Origin: Gemmatimonadota bacterium
Lineage (GTDB): Bacteria > Gemmatimonadota > Gemmatimonadetes > Gemmatimonadales > Gemmatimonadaceae
Assembly: GCA_031127075.1 (NCBI GenBank)
Contig: JARIFA010000021.1
Location: 1-32,082, forward strand
Direction: 5' to 3'
Length of the DNA stretch: 32,082 nucleotides
Within the stretch, counting starts at the first letter, position 1. Each line of letters opens with the position of its first letter. The notes below the pieces were generated by a model. It searched no databases and was not told where the DNA came from. It was given only the letters and a program-made list of their open reading frames with translations. Below are positions 24,732 to 32,054 of this stretch, one piece after another. Position numbers and translations under genes: made by a program.

Positions 24732-25970
24732 ATGCGTCCCCCGATGCGTCCCATCGCCCTCCTGCTCCTCGCGCTTGCCCCCGCGTGCCGGACGGCGGAG
24801 GGGCCCCGACCGCTCGTGCTCGAGGCGCTCGCCTCCCCCGTGGCGGGGGACGCCGCCGAGCCCTTCGTGGCGACAGCGCCCGACGGGCGGGTCACGCTGA
24901 GCTGGCTGGTGAAGGAGGCCGACTCGACCGCGGCGCTCCGCTTCGCGACCCTCGACCCCGCGACCGGCACCTGGTCGGCGCCGCAGGAAGTCGTGCGCCG
25001 CTCCGACCTCTTCGTGAACTGGGCCGATTTCCCCTCGCTCGTGACGCTGAGCGACGGGACCCTCCTGGCCCACTGGCTGCAGCGGAACGGCGGGGGGAAG
25101 GTCCATTACGACGTGCATCTCGCCGCCTCGCGGGACGGGGGCGCCACGTGGGGACCGAGTAGCCTCCCGCATCCGGAGGGCGTCGCGGCCGAGCACGGCT
25201 TCGTGAGCGTCCTCCCCGACGGCGCCGGCGGCGCCGATGTGACGTTGCTCGATGGCTCAGCGGGCGCGGTGGCCCCCGCGGGACCCGATGGGCACGCCTC
25301 GGTGCCGATGCAATTCGGCGTCGCGCGGTGGGCGGGCGGCGAGGTGGCCTCACGCGCGATCGCGGATTCGAGTGTGTGTGACTGCTGCCAGACCGCGCTC
25401 GCGCGGACGACACGCGGCCTCGTCGCCGTGTATCGCGACCGCTCCGCCGAGGGCGTCCGCGATATGGCGGTGATCCGGCAGGTGGACGGCGCGTGGACCG
25501 CGCCCGCGCGGCTGCACGACGACGGGTGGGCGATCGACTTCTGCCCGGTGAATGGCCCCGCGGTGAGTGCGGTCGGCGACACGGTCGCGGCCGTCTGGTT
25601 CACCGGGGCGCAGGACACCGCGCGCGTGCAGGTGGTCTTCTCGACCGACGCCGGCGTGCAGTTCGGCGCGCCGGTGCGGATCGACGGGGGGCTCCCGACC
25701 GGGCGAGTCGACGTGGAGCTCCTCGACGGTGGCCGTGCGCTCGTGAGCTGGATCGAGCGGGTGGGCGGTGAAGGCGCGGAGGTGCGCGCCCGGATCGTGC
25801 GGCGGGACGGCACGATGGAGGCGCCGCTCGTGGTGAGCCCCTCCGCGGGGACGCGGGCGAGCGGCTTCCCGCGGATGACGCGCGTGGCCGGGGGCGCGGT
25901 GATCGCGTGGACGCTGCCGGGCGCGCCGAGCACGGTGAAGGTCGCGATGCTGCGGACGGAGGCGAAGTGA
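24732..25970 (+). CDS. Sialidase-like (BNR/propeller) lipoprotein with CxCC motif
   Basis: The product is 412 aa. A short signal with lipobox LAPAC makes it a likely lipoprotein. The body has repeated propeller-like strands with SRDGGATWG and FSTDAGVQFG, which are Asp-box (BNR) type motifs, so it probably folds as a sialidase-type beta-propeller. No sialidase catalytic set is evident. A striking VCDCCQ (C216, C218, C219) is followed by YRDRS..GVRDMAVIR and DFCPVNGPAV (C271). Four cysteines in an exported propeller suggest metal binding or a redox role; that is inference. The gene is coupled by GTGA to a TlpA-like thioredoxin gene, which supports a thiol link. ATG 24732 and ATG 24744 are both possible starts. 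Confidence 0.78.
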   Translation: MRPPMRPIALLLLALAPACRTAEGPRPLVLEALASPVAGDAAEPFVATAPDGRVTLSWLVKEADSTAALRFATLDPATGTWSAPQEVVRRSDLFVNWADFPSLVTLSDGTLLAHWLQRNGGGKVHYDVHLAASRDGGATWGPSSLPHPEGVAAEHGFVSVLPDGAGGADVTLLDGSAGAVAPAGPDGHASVPMQFGVARWAGGEVASRAIADSSVCDCCQTALARTTRGLVAVYRDRSAEGVRDMAVIRQVDGAWTAPARLHDDGWAIDFCPVNGPAVSAVGDTVAAVWFTGAQDTARVQVVFSTDAGVQFGAPVRIDGGLPTGRVDVELLDGGRALVSWIERVGGEGAEVRARIVRRDGTMEAPLVVSPSAGTRASGFPRMTRVAGGAVIAWTLPGAPSTVKVAMLRTEAK

Positions 25971-26545
25971 GGGCGCTCGCACTCGCCGCCCTGACGGCAC
26001 TCGCCGGGTGCGCGCGCGGCGAGCGCTCCGCGGCGACCCCCGCGACGATGGTCGCCGTCGGGGCGCCCGCCCCCGCCTACGCCGCCACGACGGTCGCGGG
26101 CGCGCCCGCCGCGCTCGCGGACCTCCGGGGCCGCGTGGTGCTCCTCAACATCTGGGCCACCTGGTGCAAGCCGTGCCGGCAGGAGATGCCGGCGCTCGAC
26201 ACGCTGCAGCGTCGCCACGCGGCCGAGGGTCTCACCGTCGTCGGCGTGAGCATCGATGAACCCGGCGAACGTGACCGCATCGCCCCCTTCGCCCAGGAGC
26301 TCGGAGCCTCGTATGCCCTGTGGCACGACCCCGATGACCGCGTCTCGTCGACCTTCCTCGCCATCGGCGTCCCGGCGAGCTACCTGATCGACCGCGACGG
26401 CACGCTGCGGTGGCGGCATGTGGGGCCGGTCACCGCGGACGATCCCGCGTTGACCGCGGCGCTGCGCGAGGCGCTCGGATCAGCGGCCGCCGATTCCACC
26501 GCCGCGGGGACCGCGAGCCCCTCGGGCGGAGGCGGCACGCCGTGA
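25967..26545 (+). CDS. TlpA-like thioredoxin-fold lipoprotein
   Basis: The product is 192 aa. A signal with lipobox LAGC (C15) indicates a lipoprotein. The thioredoxin-like domain (about 30-170) has the active site WCKPC (C67, C70) preceded by VVLLNIWATWC, then VVGVSIDE and the cis-Pro loop IGVPASYLID. This is the TlpA/ResA pattern, so it probably reduces disulfides or metal centres in the envelope. The C-terminus is a disordered Ala/Ser/Gly tail. The GTG start has GGAGG 5 nt upstream and overlaps the preceding stop (GTGA); its own stop overlaps the next start the same way. The likely partners are the Cys-containing lipoprotein and the membrane protein in the same operon. Confidence 0.9.
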   Translation: MRALALAALTALAGCARGERSAATPATMVAVGAPAPAYAATTVAGAPAALADLRGRVVLLNIWATWCKPCRQEMPALDTLQRRHAAEGLTVVGVSIDEPGERDRIAPFAQELGASYALWHDPDDRVSSTFLAIGVPASYLIDRDGTLRWRHVGPVTADDPALTAALREALGSAAADSTAAGTASPSGGGGTP

Positions 26546-27177
26546 CCGACCGCCACTACCCCGCCGTGCTGCTCGCGGTGTTCGCGGGGTGGTGGCTCCT
26601 GCTGGCGATCGATCCGCTCTACCGACAGGACTGGTTCCTCGAGAACGTCCTCGTCCTCATCGCGATCCCGGTCCTCGTGCGCGGCCATCGGACGCTCCCG
26701 CTCTCGCGGCGCGCCTACACCGGGCTCTTCGTCTTCCTGATGCTGCATGAGGTCGGGGCGCACTACACGTACTCGCTCGTCCCGTACGACGCCGCGGCGC
26801 ACGCGGTCGCCGGCACCTCGATCTCCGGGCTCCTCGGCGTCGAACGGAATCACTTCGACCGGCTGATGCACCTGCTCTACGGCATCCTGCTGACGCCGGC
26901 GGCGCTGGATCTCGTCGACGCGCGCACCACGGCGCGGGGGTTCTGGCGTCCGCTCTTCGCGGGCACCTTCCTCGCCTCGCACGCGGTCGCGTACGAGGTC
27001 ATCGAGTGGCTGGCCGCCGAGGTCTTCGGCGGGGACCTCGGGACGGCCTACCTCGGCACGCAGGGCGACGGCTTTGACGCGCCGAAGGACATGGCGCTCG
27101 CCGTCGTGGGGAGCCTCGCCGCCCTCGCTTGGCTCAGCCGACCTCGTCGTGGATCGTCGCCAACTGCACGATCGTGA
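26542..27177 (+). CDS. DUF2238 (YjdF-like) integral membrane protein
   Basis: The product is 211 aa with about five or six hydrophobic segments (near 8-25, 36-50, 62-78, 115-130, 145-165 and 183-200). The C-terminal LGTQGDGFDAPKDMALA is the hallmark of the DUF2238/YjdF family of inner-membrane proteins, whose function is not known. Conserved-looking histidines and acidic residues (MLHEVGAHYTYSLVPYDAAAH, NHFDRLMH) could bind a metal. It is translationally coupled to the TlpA-like gene (GTGA) and is the last gene of that operon. The final 44 bp overlap greA on the opposite strand. Confidence 0.85.
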   Translation: MTDRHYPAVLLAVFAGWWLLLAIDPLYRQDWFLENVLVLIAIPVLVRGHRTLPLSRRAYTGLFVFLMLHEVGAHYTYSLVPYDAAAHAVAGTSISGLLGVERNHFDRLMHLLYGILLTPAALDLVDARTTARGFWRPLFAGTFLASHAVAYEVIEWLAAEVFGGDLGTAYLGTQGDGFDAPKDMALAVVGSLAALAWLSRPRRGSSPTARS

Positions 27178-27607
27178 GCTTCCGTGTCCGCGCTGGGAGC
27201 TTCAGCAGCGCGACCTCGCCGACCTTCTTCCCGAGCAGCGCGCGCCCGATCGGCGACGACATCGTGACCTGACCCTCCTCGAACTCCTCGGCATCCCCGA
27301 AGATGAGGTGGTAGGCCTCGCGCTCGCCCGAGGCCTGGTCCTCGACCACGACCTTCGAGCCCATCCCGACGGCGTCGACGGCGATCTGCGATTCATCGAT
27401 GGACGAGAGCTTCGAGAGGCGCTGGGTCAGGTGCCCGAGCCGGGCCTGCACGAACTGCTGCCGTTCGAGCGCGGCCTTGTACTCCGAGTTCTCCCGCAGG
27501 TCGCCGAGCTCCACCGCCTTCCGGATCTCGTTGGGGAGCGTGACGTTGAGCTCGTAGCGGAGCTTCTCCGCCTCGTCCGTCAGCTTCTGCTTGAGGGCCT
27601 CGATCAT
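27134..27607 (-). CDS. greA: Transcription elongation factor GreA
   Basis: The product is 157 aa, the normal GreA length (158 in E. coli). It stimulates RNA cleavage by backtracked RNA polymerase. The N-terminal coiled coil (about 1-75) contains GDLRENSEYKAALERQ with the acidic tip residues D and E needed for cleavage. The C-terminal FKBP-like domain has PIGRALLGKKVGEV and ends with a short Thr/Val-rich strand. ATG 27607 gives this standard N-terminus. The leader is about 70 nt with a good promoter and a terminator-like hairpin. Its 3' end overlaps the convergent DUF2238 gene by 44 bp. Confidence 0.96.
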   Translation of the reverse strand: MIEALKQKLTDEAEKLRYELNVTLPNEIRKAVELGDLRENSEYKAALERQQFVQARLGHLTQRLSKLSSIDESQIAVDAVGMGSKVVVEDQASGEREAYHLIFGDAEEFEEGQVTMSSPIGRALLGKKVGEVALLKLPARTRKLTIVQLATIHDEVG

Positions 27608-27632
27608 GCCGACCTGCCGCGTCTGGGGAGTG

Positions 27633-27665
27633 AAAAGCCGACGCCCGGCCGTGGGGGGCCGGGCG
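27633..27665 (-). terminator. Terminator-like hairpin in the greA leader
   Basis: On the minus strand CGCCCGGCC and GGCCGGGCG form a perfect 9-bp stem around a 6-nt loop, followed 5 nt later by TTTT. It lies between the greA promoter and start codon, so it is a candidate attenuator that would release a short leader RNA of about 44 nt. Confidence 0.5.
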
Positions 27666-27682
27666 CCGGACTCGATCTCCAG

Positions 27683-27711
27683 AAGGTAGGGCGCGCCTCC
27701 GCCCGATGCAA
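27683..27711 (-). promoter_or_regulatory. greA promoter (TTGCAT-N17-TACCTT)
   Basis: TTGCAT (27711-27706) and TACCTT (27688-27683) on the minus strand are separated by 17 bp, the optimal sigma-70 spacing. The predicted start is near 27676, about 69 nt upstream of the greA ATG. Confidence 0.65.
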
Positions 27712-27759
27712 TCGACCCCGCAGCGACGCCGCCGCCCTCCACCCGCCGGGTGATAACGC

Positions 27760-27765
27760 TAGCTT
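27760..27765 (+). promoter_or_regulatory. TAGCTT, -10-like, 7 nt before ATG of DUF3299 gene
   Basis: TAGCTT is followed by 7 nt and ATG 27773, which lacks a Shine-Dalgarno. This fits a leaderless start for the DUF3299-ABC operon. Confidence 0.45.
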
Positions 27766-27772
27766 TTCCTCT

Positions 27773-28273
27773 ATGAGACTCCGCCCGCTCGCCCGCCTCG
27801 TCCGCCTCGTCGCGACACTCGCACTCCCGGCGCTCGCGCCGATCCCGACCCTCGGCGCACAAGCCCGCGCGGCCGCGGCCGCAGCCCCCGCCACGCCCGC
27901 CGCCGCGGTGAACGTCGACTGGCGGATCCTCGCCGGACTCGACTACGAGAACGGCCGCGCCTCCGACACCCTCCGCAAGCTCGACGGAAAGCTCGTCCGC
28001 GTGCCGGGGTTCGTCGTCCCGCTCGATGACGCGATGGAAGAGGGCGCCGAGTTCCTCCTCGTCCCGTACTACGGCGCCTGTGTGCACACCCCGCCACCGC
28101 CGCCGAACCAGATGGCGTTCGTACAGATGGCGGGGCGCCGTTCGGTGCGGCTCAACCTCTTCGATGCGGTCTGGATGGAAGGGACGCTGCGCATCAAGAA
28201 CGTCGACTCGCCGTATGGCCAGGTCGGCTTCGAGATCGAGGGACTCGCAGCGAAGCCGTACACGGGCCGGTGA
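27773..28273 (+). CDS. Exported DUF3299 protein
   Basis: The product is 166 aa. A signal peptide ends TLGAQ, with likely cleavage before Gln30, followed by an Ala/Pro-rich tether. The mature domain carries the DUF3299 signature: [15 protein letters not shown], then [19 protein letters not shown] (C103, H105) and a closing strand region. The function of DUF3299 is not established; the Cys/His motif could bind a metal. It is coupled by GTGA to an ABC ATPase gene and heads the operon, so it probably acts as the periplasmic partner of the transporter. Confidence 0.87.
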   Translation: MRLRPLARLVRLVATLALPALAPIPTLGAQARAAAAAAPATPAAAVNVDWRILAGLDYENGRASDTLRKLDGKLVRVPGFVVPLDDAMEEGAEFLLVPYYGACVHTPPPPPNQMAFVQMAGRRSVRLNLFDAVWMEGTLRIKNVDSPYGQVGFEIEGLAAKPYTGR

Positions 28274-28998
28274 CATCGACCGCGGCGATCACCCTCGCCG
28301 ACGTCACCTTCGCGTACGGCGCCGGGCGTGCCGTCCTCGATCTCCCCGCGCTCGAGATCGCGCGCGGGGAACGGGTCTTCCTCCACGGCCCGAGCGGGAG
28401 CGGCAAAACGACGCTCCTCGGACTCATCGCCGGCGTCCTCGCCCCGCGCACCGGGCAGGTGACCGTCCTCGGCGAACCGCTGCACACGATGACCGGCGCC
28501 GCGCGCGACCGCTTCCGCGCGGCGCACCTCGGCTACGTCTTCCAGATGTTCAACCTCATCCCGTACCTCTCGGTGCGGGAGAACATCACCCTGCCCTGTC
28601 GCCTGTCGGCGGCGCGACGGGCGCGCGCCGAGGACCCCACGGCGGCCGCCGCGCGGCTCGCGGAGGCGCTCGAGATCGCGCCGTTGCTCGCGCGCCCGGT
28701 GACTGAGCTGAGCGTCGGGCAGCAGCAGCGCGTAGCGGTCGCGCGCGCGCTGATCGGCGCCCCCGAGCTGGTGGTCTGCGACGAGCCCACCTCCGCACTC
28801 GACACCGATCGACGGGATCGCTTCCTTGAGCTGCTCTTCGCGCAGGTCACCGCGGCGGGGAGCACGCTCCTCTTCGTGAGCCACGACCTCGGACTCTCGG
28901 CGCGGTTCGACCGCACGCTCGCGCTCGGCGCGCTGAACCGCGCCGCCGCGCACGGGGACCCGGATGCCGCGCCGACGGTCGTGGCGCGAGGGTCGTGA
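28270..28998 (+). CDS. ABC transporter ATP-binding protein (LolD/MacB-type)
   Basis: The product is 242 aa. Walker A is GPSGSGKTT (40-48), the Q-loop follows at FQMFNLIP (Q92), the signature is [15 protein letters not shown] (from 147), Walker B is [12 protein letters not shown] with the catalytic E172, and the H-loop is in FVSHD. All motifs are intact. The [12 protein letters not shown] segment is characteristic of the LolD/MacB/FtsE group, which works with FtsX-type permeases, matching the next gene. It starts at GTG overlapping the DUF3299 stop and ends overlapping the permease start, so all three are stoichiometrically coupled. Confidence 0.94.
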   Translation: MTSTAAITLADVTFAYGAGRAVLDLPALEIARGERVFLHGPSGSGKTTLLGLIAGVLAPRTGQVTVLGEPLHTMTGAARDRFRAAHLGYVFQMFNLIPYLSVRENITLPCRLSAARRARAEDPTAAAARLAEALEIAPLLARPVTELSVGQQQRVAVARALIGAPELVVCDEPTSALDTDRRDRFLELLFAQVTAAGSTLLFVSHDLGLSARFDRTLALGALNRAAAHGDPDAAPTVVARGS

Positions 28999-30239
28999 TG
29001 CTCCTCCTCGCCCTCGCCTGGCGTTCGCTGCGGAACCGGGCGCTCCTCTCGACGCTCACGGGGCTCAGCATCGCGCTCTCCGTCGCACTGCTGCTCGGCA
29101 TCGAACAGGTCCGCGTGGGGGTGCGCGAGAGCTTCGCCGGCACCATCAAGGGGACCGACCTGATCGTCGGCGCGCGTGGCGGGACGACCCAGGTCCTCCT
29201 GTCGACGGTCTTCGGGATGTCGTCCCCGACGGGGAGCGTCTCGTGGGCCACCTACGAGCGGTGGGCCGCGCATCCCGCGGTGCAATGGGCGGTGCCGTAC
29301 GCGCTGGGTGACGCGCACCGGGGGTTCCGCGTGATCGGCACGACCACGGCCTTCTTCGAGCGCTATCGCTTCCGCGACCGCACGGTGACGTTCACCGCGG
29401 GCCGCCCGCCCACGACCGATGCGGAGGTGGCGATCGGTGCGGATGTGGCCGAGCGCCTCGGGTATGCGGTCGGAAGCGAGGTGGTGCTCGCGCACGGGCT
29501 CGCGGCGGTCTCCTTCGCGGAGCACGGCGCGCATCCGTTCCGGGTGAGCGGGGTGATCGCGAAGACCTTCACGCCGATCGACCGCGCACTCTACGCGACG
29601 CTCGAGGGGCTGACGGTGATGCACGAGGCGGAGGCCGCGAGTGGTGGGCTGATGATGGGCCCGCCGACCGCGCCCACGGCGGGCCCCGCCCCGATCACCG
29701 CCTTCCTCGTCGGGACGAAGCACCGCTTCGAGACGCTGCAGCTGCAGCGCGAGATGAACGAGGACCGCACGGAGCCGTTGACGGCGATCATCCCCGGGGT
29801 CGCGCTCGCGATGCTCTGGCAGACGATCGGCGGCGCCGAGGTGGGGCTGCGCGTGGTGGCGCTGTTGACGCTGCTCATTGGGATCCTCGGGATGTGCGTG
29901 GCCCTCTACGCATCGCTGGAGGCGCGGCGGCGCGAGATGGCGGTGCTGCGCGCAATCGGCGCGGGGCCACGGACGATCGTGGCGCTGCTCGTACTCGAGT
30001 CGGCGCTGCTCTCGGTCGCGGGCGCGCTCGCCGGCACCGCGCTCGTGTACGGTGGCCTCGCCGTCGCGCGCGACCCGGTGGAGGTGCGCTTCGGGCTCGC
30101 CCTGCAGTCGCACGCGCTGACCCCGGTTGAGTGGGGGATCCTCGCCCTCGTCGTCGGTGCGGGGACGCTCGTCGGGCTCGTCCCCGCCTGGCGGGCGTAT
30201 CGCGCCTCGCTCGCCGACGGTCTCGCACCCAAGTTGTAG
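28995..30239 (+). CDS. FtsX/MacB-type ABC transporter permease
   Basis: The product is 414 aa. One N-terminal hydrophobic segment (about 15-37) is followed by a large periplasmic MacB_PCD-like region (about 40-265). Three C-terminal hydrophobic segments (about 293-315, 340-362 and 380-400) form the FtsX domain, including EARRREMAVLRAIGAG, the family hallmark. Such transporters act by mechanotransmission, moving lipoproteins, peptides or metals across the envelope. The GTG at 28995 overlaps the ATPase stop (GTGA); the adjacent ATG 28998 is an equally possible start. Substrate is unknown; DUF3299 linkage hints at a metal-related role. Confidence 0.92.
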   Translation: MMLLLALAWRSLRNRALLSTLTGLSIALSVALLLGIEQVRVGVRESFAGTIKGTDLIVGARGGTTQVLLSTVFGMSSPTGSVSWATYERWAAHPAVQWAVPYALGDAHRGFRVIGTTTAFFERYRFRDRTVTFTAGRPPTTDAEVAIGADVAERLGYAVGSEVVLAHGLAAVSFAEHGAHPFRVSGVIAKTFTPIDRALYATLEGLTVMHEAEAASGGLMMGPPTAPTAGPAPITAFLVGTKHRFETLQLQREMNEDRTEPLTAIIPGVALAMLWQTIGGAEVGLRVVALLTLLIGILGMCVALYASLEARRREMAVLRAIGAGPRTIVALLVLESALLSVAGALAGTALVYGGLAVARDPVEVRFGLALQSHALTPVEWGILALVVGAGTLVGLVPAWRAYRASLADGLAPKL

Positions 30240-30345
30240 GCGATCGACGGCATCGTCAGCGCGCAACGCGCGCCACACGAGCGCCGTTGATCCTTCGTCT
30301 GTTCATCCGTTCGTGCTGGATTCCTCCCCATCCCTTGGTGCCCTG

Positions 30346-32013
30346 ATGCGTCACCTCACCACCCTGTTGCTGCTTTCCGCGTTCAGCCTCCAGCCTGCCG
30401 CATCGCACGCCCAGCGTCCGACCACCCCGCCGCCCGCCGCGCCACGCGACCGGATGGCCGACCCGATTCCGGCTGCGGAGCTGCCGCCGTACGTGCGCAC
30501 CACGCCGCCGACGGATCCGGTGCTGCAGCGCCTCTGGGAGGAGGGGATGACCCGCTCGCAGGCGAGTGCGCTCGCGCAGGTGCTAATGGACCGGTACGGC
30601 CAGCGTCTCACCGGGTCGCCGGAGTCCGACGCGGCGCAGGAGTGGATCGTGTCGCAGTACACGGGCTGGGGCATCCCCGCGCGGCGGGAGCGCTACGGCA
30701 CCTGGCTCGGGTGGAGCCGCGGCGTCTCGCATCTCGATCTCGTCGGCCCACGCACCCGTTCACTCGAGGCAACGGCGATGGCGTGGAGCCCGTCGACCGG
30801 CCGGGGTGCGCGGCCGACGCCGATCGAAGGCGAGGTCGTCGCGTATCCCACCGGCCTCTCGACCCCCGAGGCGTTCGACGCCTGGCTCCCCACGGTGAAG
30901 GGGAAGTTCTTCGCGATGCATGCGCCGCGGCTCTCCTGCCGTTCGGGCGCGCAGTGGCGCGAGTTCGGCACGCCGGCGGAGCAGGAGCGGGTCACGGTGG
31001 CGCAGAACGCGCTGCAGGTGGAGTGGAACCAGCTCAACGTCGCGATGAGCGGCGGGCGCTCGGTGTGGGAGAAGCTGGAGGACGCCGGCGCCCTCGGCGT
31101 CCTCACCTTCCAGTGGTCCAATTATCCCGGCATCACGAAGATCTTCGGCTCCCCGAACCAGACGCTGCCGACCTTCGCCGTCGGCTGTGAGGACTACGGC
31201 CTCCTCGTGCGCCTCGCGCGGAACGGGCAGGGGCCGCGTGTGCGCGCCTTCACCGACAGCCGCCGCCTCGGCGAGCGACCGGTCTTCAACGTGGTCGCGG
31301 AGCTCAAGGGCGTCGAGAAGCCGAACGAGTATGTGATCCTCTCGGCGCACGTCGATTCCTGGTCCGCCGCCTCCGGCGCGACGGACAACGGGACCGGCAC
31401 CATCACGATGCTCGAGGCGCTGCGCATCCTGAAGCAGGTGTATCCGCAGCCGAAGCGCACCATCCTCGTCGGGCACTGGAACGGAGAGGAACAGGGGCTC
31501 AACGGATCGAAGGCGTTCACCGAGGACCACCCCGAGGTGATCGCGGGCGCGCATCTCGTCCTGAATCAGGACAACGGCACCGGGCGGATCACGAGCCTCT
31601 CGGGCGGCCCCATCGCCGACGCCGGCCCACGTGTCGCCGGCTACCTGGGTGCGCTCCCGCGCGAGCTGACCGAGTGGATCCGCTACACGCCGATCGGCGG
31701 CCAGGCGACCGGTGGCAGCGATCACGCGAGCTTCGCCTGCCACAAGGTCGCGGCGCTCAGCCTCGGCGCGCTCGGCTGGGATTACTCGAACACCACCTGG
31801 CACACCGACCGCGACACGTTCGACAAGGTCGTCGAATCGGACCTGCGGCAGAACGCGACCTTGACCGCGATGCTCGCGTATCTCGCGAGCGAGGATCCCA
31901 CGCCGATGGGGCGCACCCCGGTGGATCCGCTCCCGGGCGGGATGAACGGGCAGGCGGGGACGTGGCGGCCCTGCACGCCGGCCACGCGCGCGACACCGGC
32001 GACCGGGCGGTAA
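30346..32013 (+). CDS. Exported M28-family zinc aminopeptidase/carboxypeptidase
   Basis: The product is 555 aa. The signal peptide ends SHAQ, with likely cleavage before Gln23, and its core SAFSLQPA is encoded by heptanucleotide repeat units. The N-terminal half probably includes an inserted PA-like domain (about 150-290). The peptidase domain has the full co-catalytic zinc set: H335 (LSAHVDS), D347 (ATDNGTGT), E381/E382 (WNGEEQG), D409 (NQDNG) and H460 (GSDHASF). This is the M28 pattern of carboxypeptidase Q-like enzymes, so it should trim peptides outside the inner membrane. It stands alone between the ABC operon and a strong hairpin. The specific substrate is not determined. Confidence 0.93.
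   Translation: MRHLTTLLLLSAFSLQPAASHAQRPTTPPPAAPRDRMADPIPAAELPPYVRTTPPTDPVLQRLWEEGMTRSQASALAQVLMDRYGQRLTGSPESDAAQEWIVSQYTGWGIPARRERYGTWLGWSRGVSHLDLVGPRTRSLEATAMAWSPSTGRGARPTPIEGEVVAYPTGLSTPEAFDAWLPTVKGKFFAMHAPRLSCRSGAQWREFGTPAEQERVTVAQNALQVEWNQLNVAMSGGRSVWEKLEDAGALGVLTFQWSNYPGITKIFGSPNQTLPTFAVGCEDYGLLVRLARNGQGPRVRAFTDSRRLGERPVFNVVAELKGVEKPNEYVILSAHVDSWSAASGATDNGTGTITMLEALRILKQVYPQPKRTILVGHWNGEEQGLNGSKAFTEDHPEVIAGAHLVLNQDNGTGRITSLSGGPIADAGPRVAGYLGALPRELTEWIRYTPIGGQATGGSDHASFACHKVAALSLGALGWDYSNTTWHTDRDTFDKVVESDLRQNATLTAMLAYLASEDPTPMGRTPVDPLPGGMNGQAGTWRPCTPATRATPATGR
30374..30401 (+). repeat. Heptanucleotide units in the M28 signal-peptide region
   Basis: TTTCCGC, GTTCAGC, CTCCAGC and CTGCCGC follow in 7-bp register and encode part of the signal peptide (SAFSLQPA). 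They are related to the units at 12950-12991 and 18680-18712. Confidence 0.6.
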
Positions 32014-32020
32014 TGACCGA

Positions 32021-32054
32021 CGGTCCGGTGCGCCGTGCGCGCACCGGACCGTTT
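32021..32054 (+). terminator. Terminator after the M28 peptidase gene
   Basis: CGGTCCGGTGCGC and GCGCACCGGACCG form a perfect 13-bp stem with a 5-nt loop, starting 8 bp after the stop and followed by TTT. This is the best intrinsic-terminator candidate in the window. Confidence 0.7.

Noticed and set aside
24732..25970. Call as a true sialidase
   Set aside because: Asp-box-like repeats are present, but I could not place the arginine triad, catalytic Asp or Tyr/Glu pair, so only the fold is suggested.
30346..32013. M28 protein as the glutaminyl cyclase needed for the Q-rule
   Set aside because: Animal-type glutaminyl cyclases share the M28 fold, but this 555-aa protein keeps the full co-catalytic zinc set and a probable PA-like insertion, so it is better read as a peptidase.
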